From an uncultured Lachnospiraceae bacterium (GTDB lineage: Bacteria > Bacillota > Clostridia > Lachnospirales > Lachnospiraceae): a DNA stretch of 5,809 nucleotides. The translations under genes and the position numbers were made by a program. This document shows, one piece after another, positions 5,507-5,809 of this stretch. A model generated the notes under the pieces. It saw nothing but the letters and a program-made list of their open reading frames with translations. It made no database searches and was not told the origin of the DNA. The DNA lies in assembly GCA_937891165.1 (NCBI GenBank), contig CALAEX010000114.1, positions 1-5,809 of the forward strand, read 5' to 3'. Within the stretch, counting starts at the first letter, position 1. Each line of letters opens with the position of its first letter.

Positions 5507-5526
5507 GTCGCAGATACTGTGACCTA
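5504..5526 (+). terminator. Hairpin at the rpmH stop codon, possible attenuator
   Basis: A 10-bp stem (5504-5513 with 5517-5526, one G-U pair) closes on an ATA loop and includes the rpmH stop codon TAG. It is followed by TTGTTCTCTTTT, a U-rich but interrupted tract. This resembles a weak intrinsic terminator that would let only part of transcription reach rnpA. A three-base loop and broken U run leave room for doubt. Confidence 0.5.
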
Positions 5527-5530
5527 TTGT

Positions 5531-5580
5531 TCTCTTTTCATGGCAATCAGAAATTAGTTTCTGTTGTGCCTGAAAAGAGA
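5531..5580 (+). other. Long imperfect hairpin between rpmH and rnpA
   Basis: Three collinear stems form one rod: 5531-5540 with 5571-5580 (10 bp), 5542-5545 with 5567-5570 (4 bp, GGCA/TGCC) and 5548-5553 with 5558-5563 (6 bp) around a TTAG loop, with only a bulged T and a small internal loop. It is not followed by a U run, so it is not an ordinary terminator. An RNase processing site or a stability element separating the rpmH and rnpA messages is plausible. Its 5' arm is also the U-rich tract of the preceding hairpin. Confidence 0.6.
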
Positions 5581-5613
5581 GTTATTTAGAAGAAAGTTAG
5601 GGGATACTTAGCA

Positions 5614-5809
5614 TTGGCAGAGTCGATTAAAAAAAATGATGAATTTAAAAAAGTCTATCAATTTGGTAAATCTTATGCTAACAAGTATCTGGTAATGTAT
5701 ATTCATAAGAATGATATGAATAAGAACCGACTAGGAATATCTGTTAGTAAAAAGGTCGGTAACAGCGTAGTAAGACACAGAATTGCCAGGCTGTTAAGAG
5801 AGAGTTTTC
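5614..5809 (+). CDS. rnpA: Ribonuclease P protein component, N-terminal part (3' end outside window)
   Basis: RnpA is the basic protein cofactor of the RNase P ribozyme, which matures tRNA 5' ends. Sixty-five of roughly 115 codons are present. Family features are SIKKNDEFKKVYQFGKSY near the start (4-21), where the aromatic residues line the substrate cleft, NRLGISVSKKVGNSVVR (38-54), and the arginine-rich RNR region at 54-63 (RHRIARLLRE). The only sensible start is TTG at 5614-5616: a stop lies in frame at 5587-5589, no ATG or GTG lies between, and the first in-frame ATG downstream would remove the cleft region. AGGGG at 5599-5603, 10 nt upstream, is a modest ribosome site. The usual Asn of the RNR motif is His55 here, which I believe occurs in other Clostridia. 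Downstream genes are usually yidD and yidC. Confidence 0.95.
   Translation, partial: MAESIKKNDEFKKVYQFGKSYANKYLVMYIHKNDMNKNRLGISVSKKVGNSVVRHRIARLLRESF

Overview
The window is a chromosomal replication-origin region of a low-GC, AT-rich Firmicute. Gene order (rpmH and rnpA diverging from dnaA-dnaN-yaaA-recF-gyrB), the protein sequences, and details such as the DnaN C-terminus ending in VPVNF plus a short tail and the VVRHR motif in RnpA suggest class Clostridia, most likely a Lachnospiraceae-type organism. That placement is from memory of the families, not from a search.

Layout. On the minus strand, reading right to left: dnaA (initiator, 3847-5181), a 390-bp non-coding origin (3457-3846), dnaN (sliding clamp, 2347-3456), a small S4-domain protein of the YaaA family (2076-2285), recF (985-2079) and the first 329 codons of gyrB (runs off the left edge). 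The S4 gene/recF and recF/gyrB pairs each overlap by ATGA, so the last three genes look translationally linked. On the plus strand, reading right: rpmH (ribosomal protein L34, 5369-5506) and the first 65 codons of rnpA (RNase P protein, TTG start, runs off the right edge).

Origin. The dnaA-dnaN spacer carries ten perfect 9-mer DnaA boxes: an abutting pair at 3568-3585, a four-box array at 3631-3673 and a four-box array at 3713-3757, mostly one helical turn apart. Left of the proximal pair come a short G-rich spacer, five exact TAG repeats matching the DnaA-trio element known from Bacillus subtilis, and a 35-bp stretch of pure A/T. This is a textbook unwinding layout with unusually clean copies of every part. 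The arrays form several competing perfect inverted repeats (22, 16, 15 and 11 bp). No exact box is seen upstream of dnaA, so the origin looks one-sided rather than bipartite as in B. subtilis.

Regulation. dnaA and rpmH have back-to-back sigma-A-type promoters whose -35 elements are only 7 bp apart. A candidate dnaN promoter lies in the unwinding region with its -35 inside a DnaA box. The 107-bp rpmH-rnpA spacer holds two strong hairpins. I see no mobile element, CRISPR array, tRNA or rRNA, and no evidence of a wholly new system; the interest is in origin architecture and the shared regulatory DNA.
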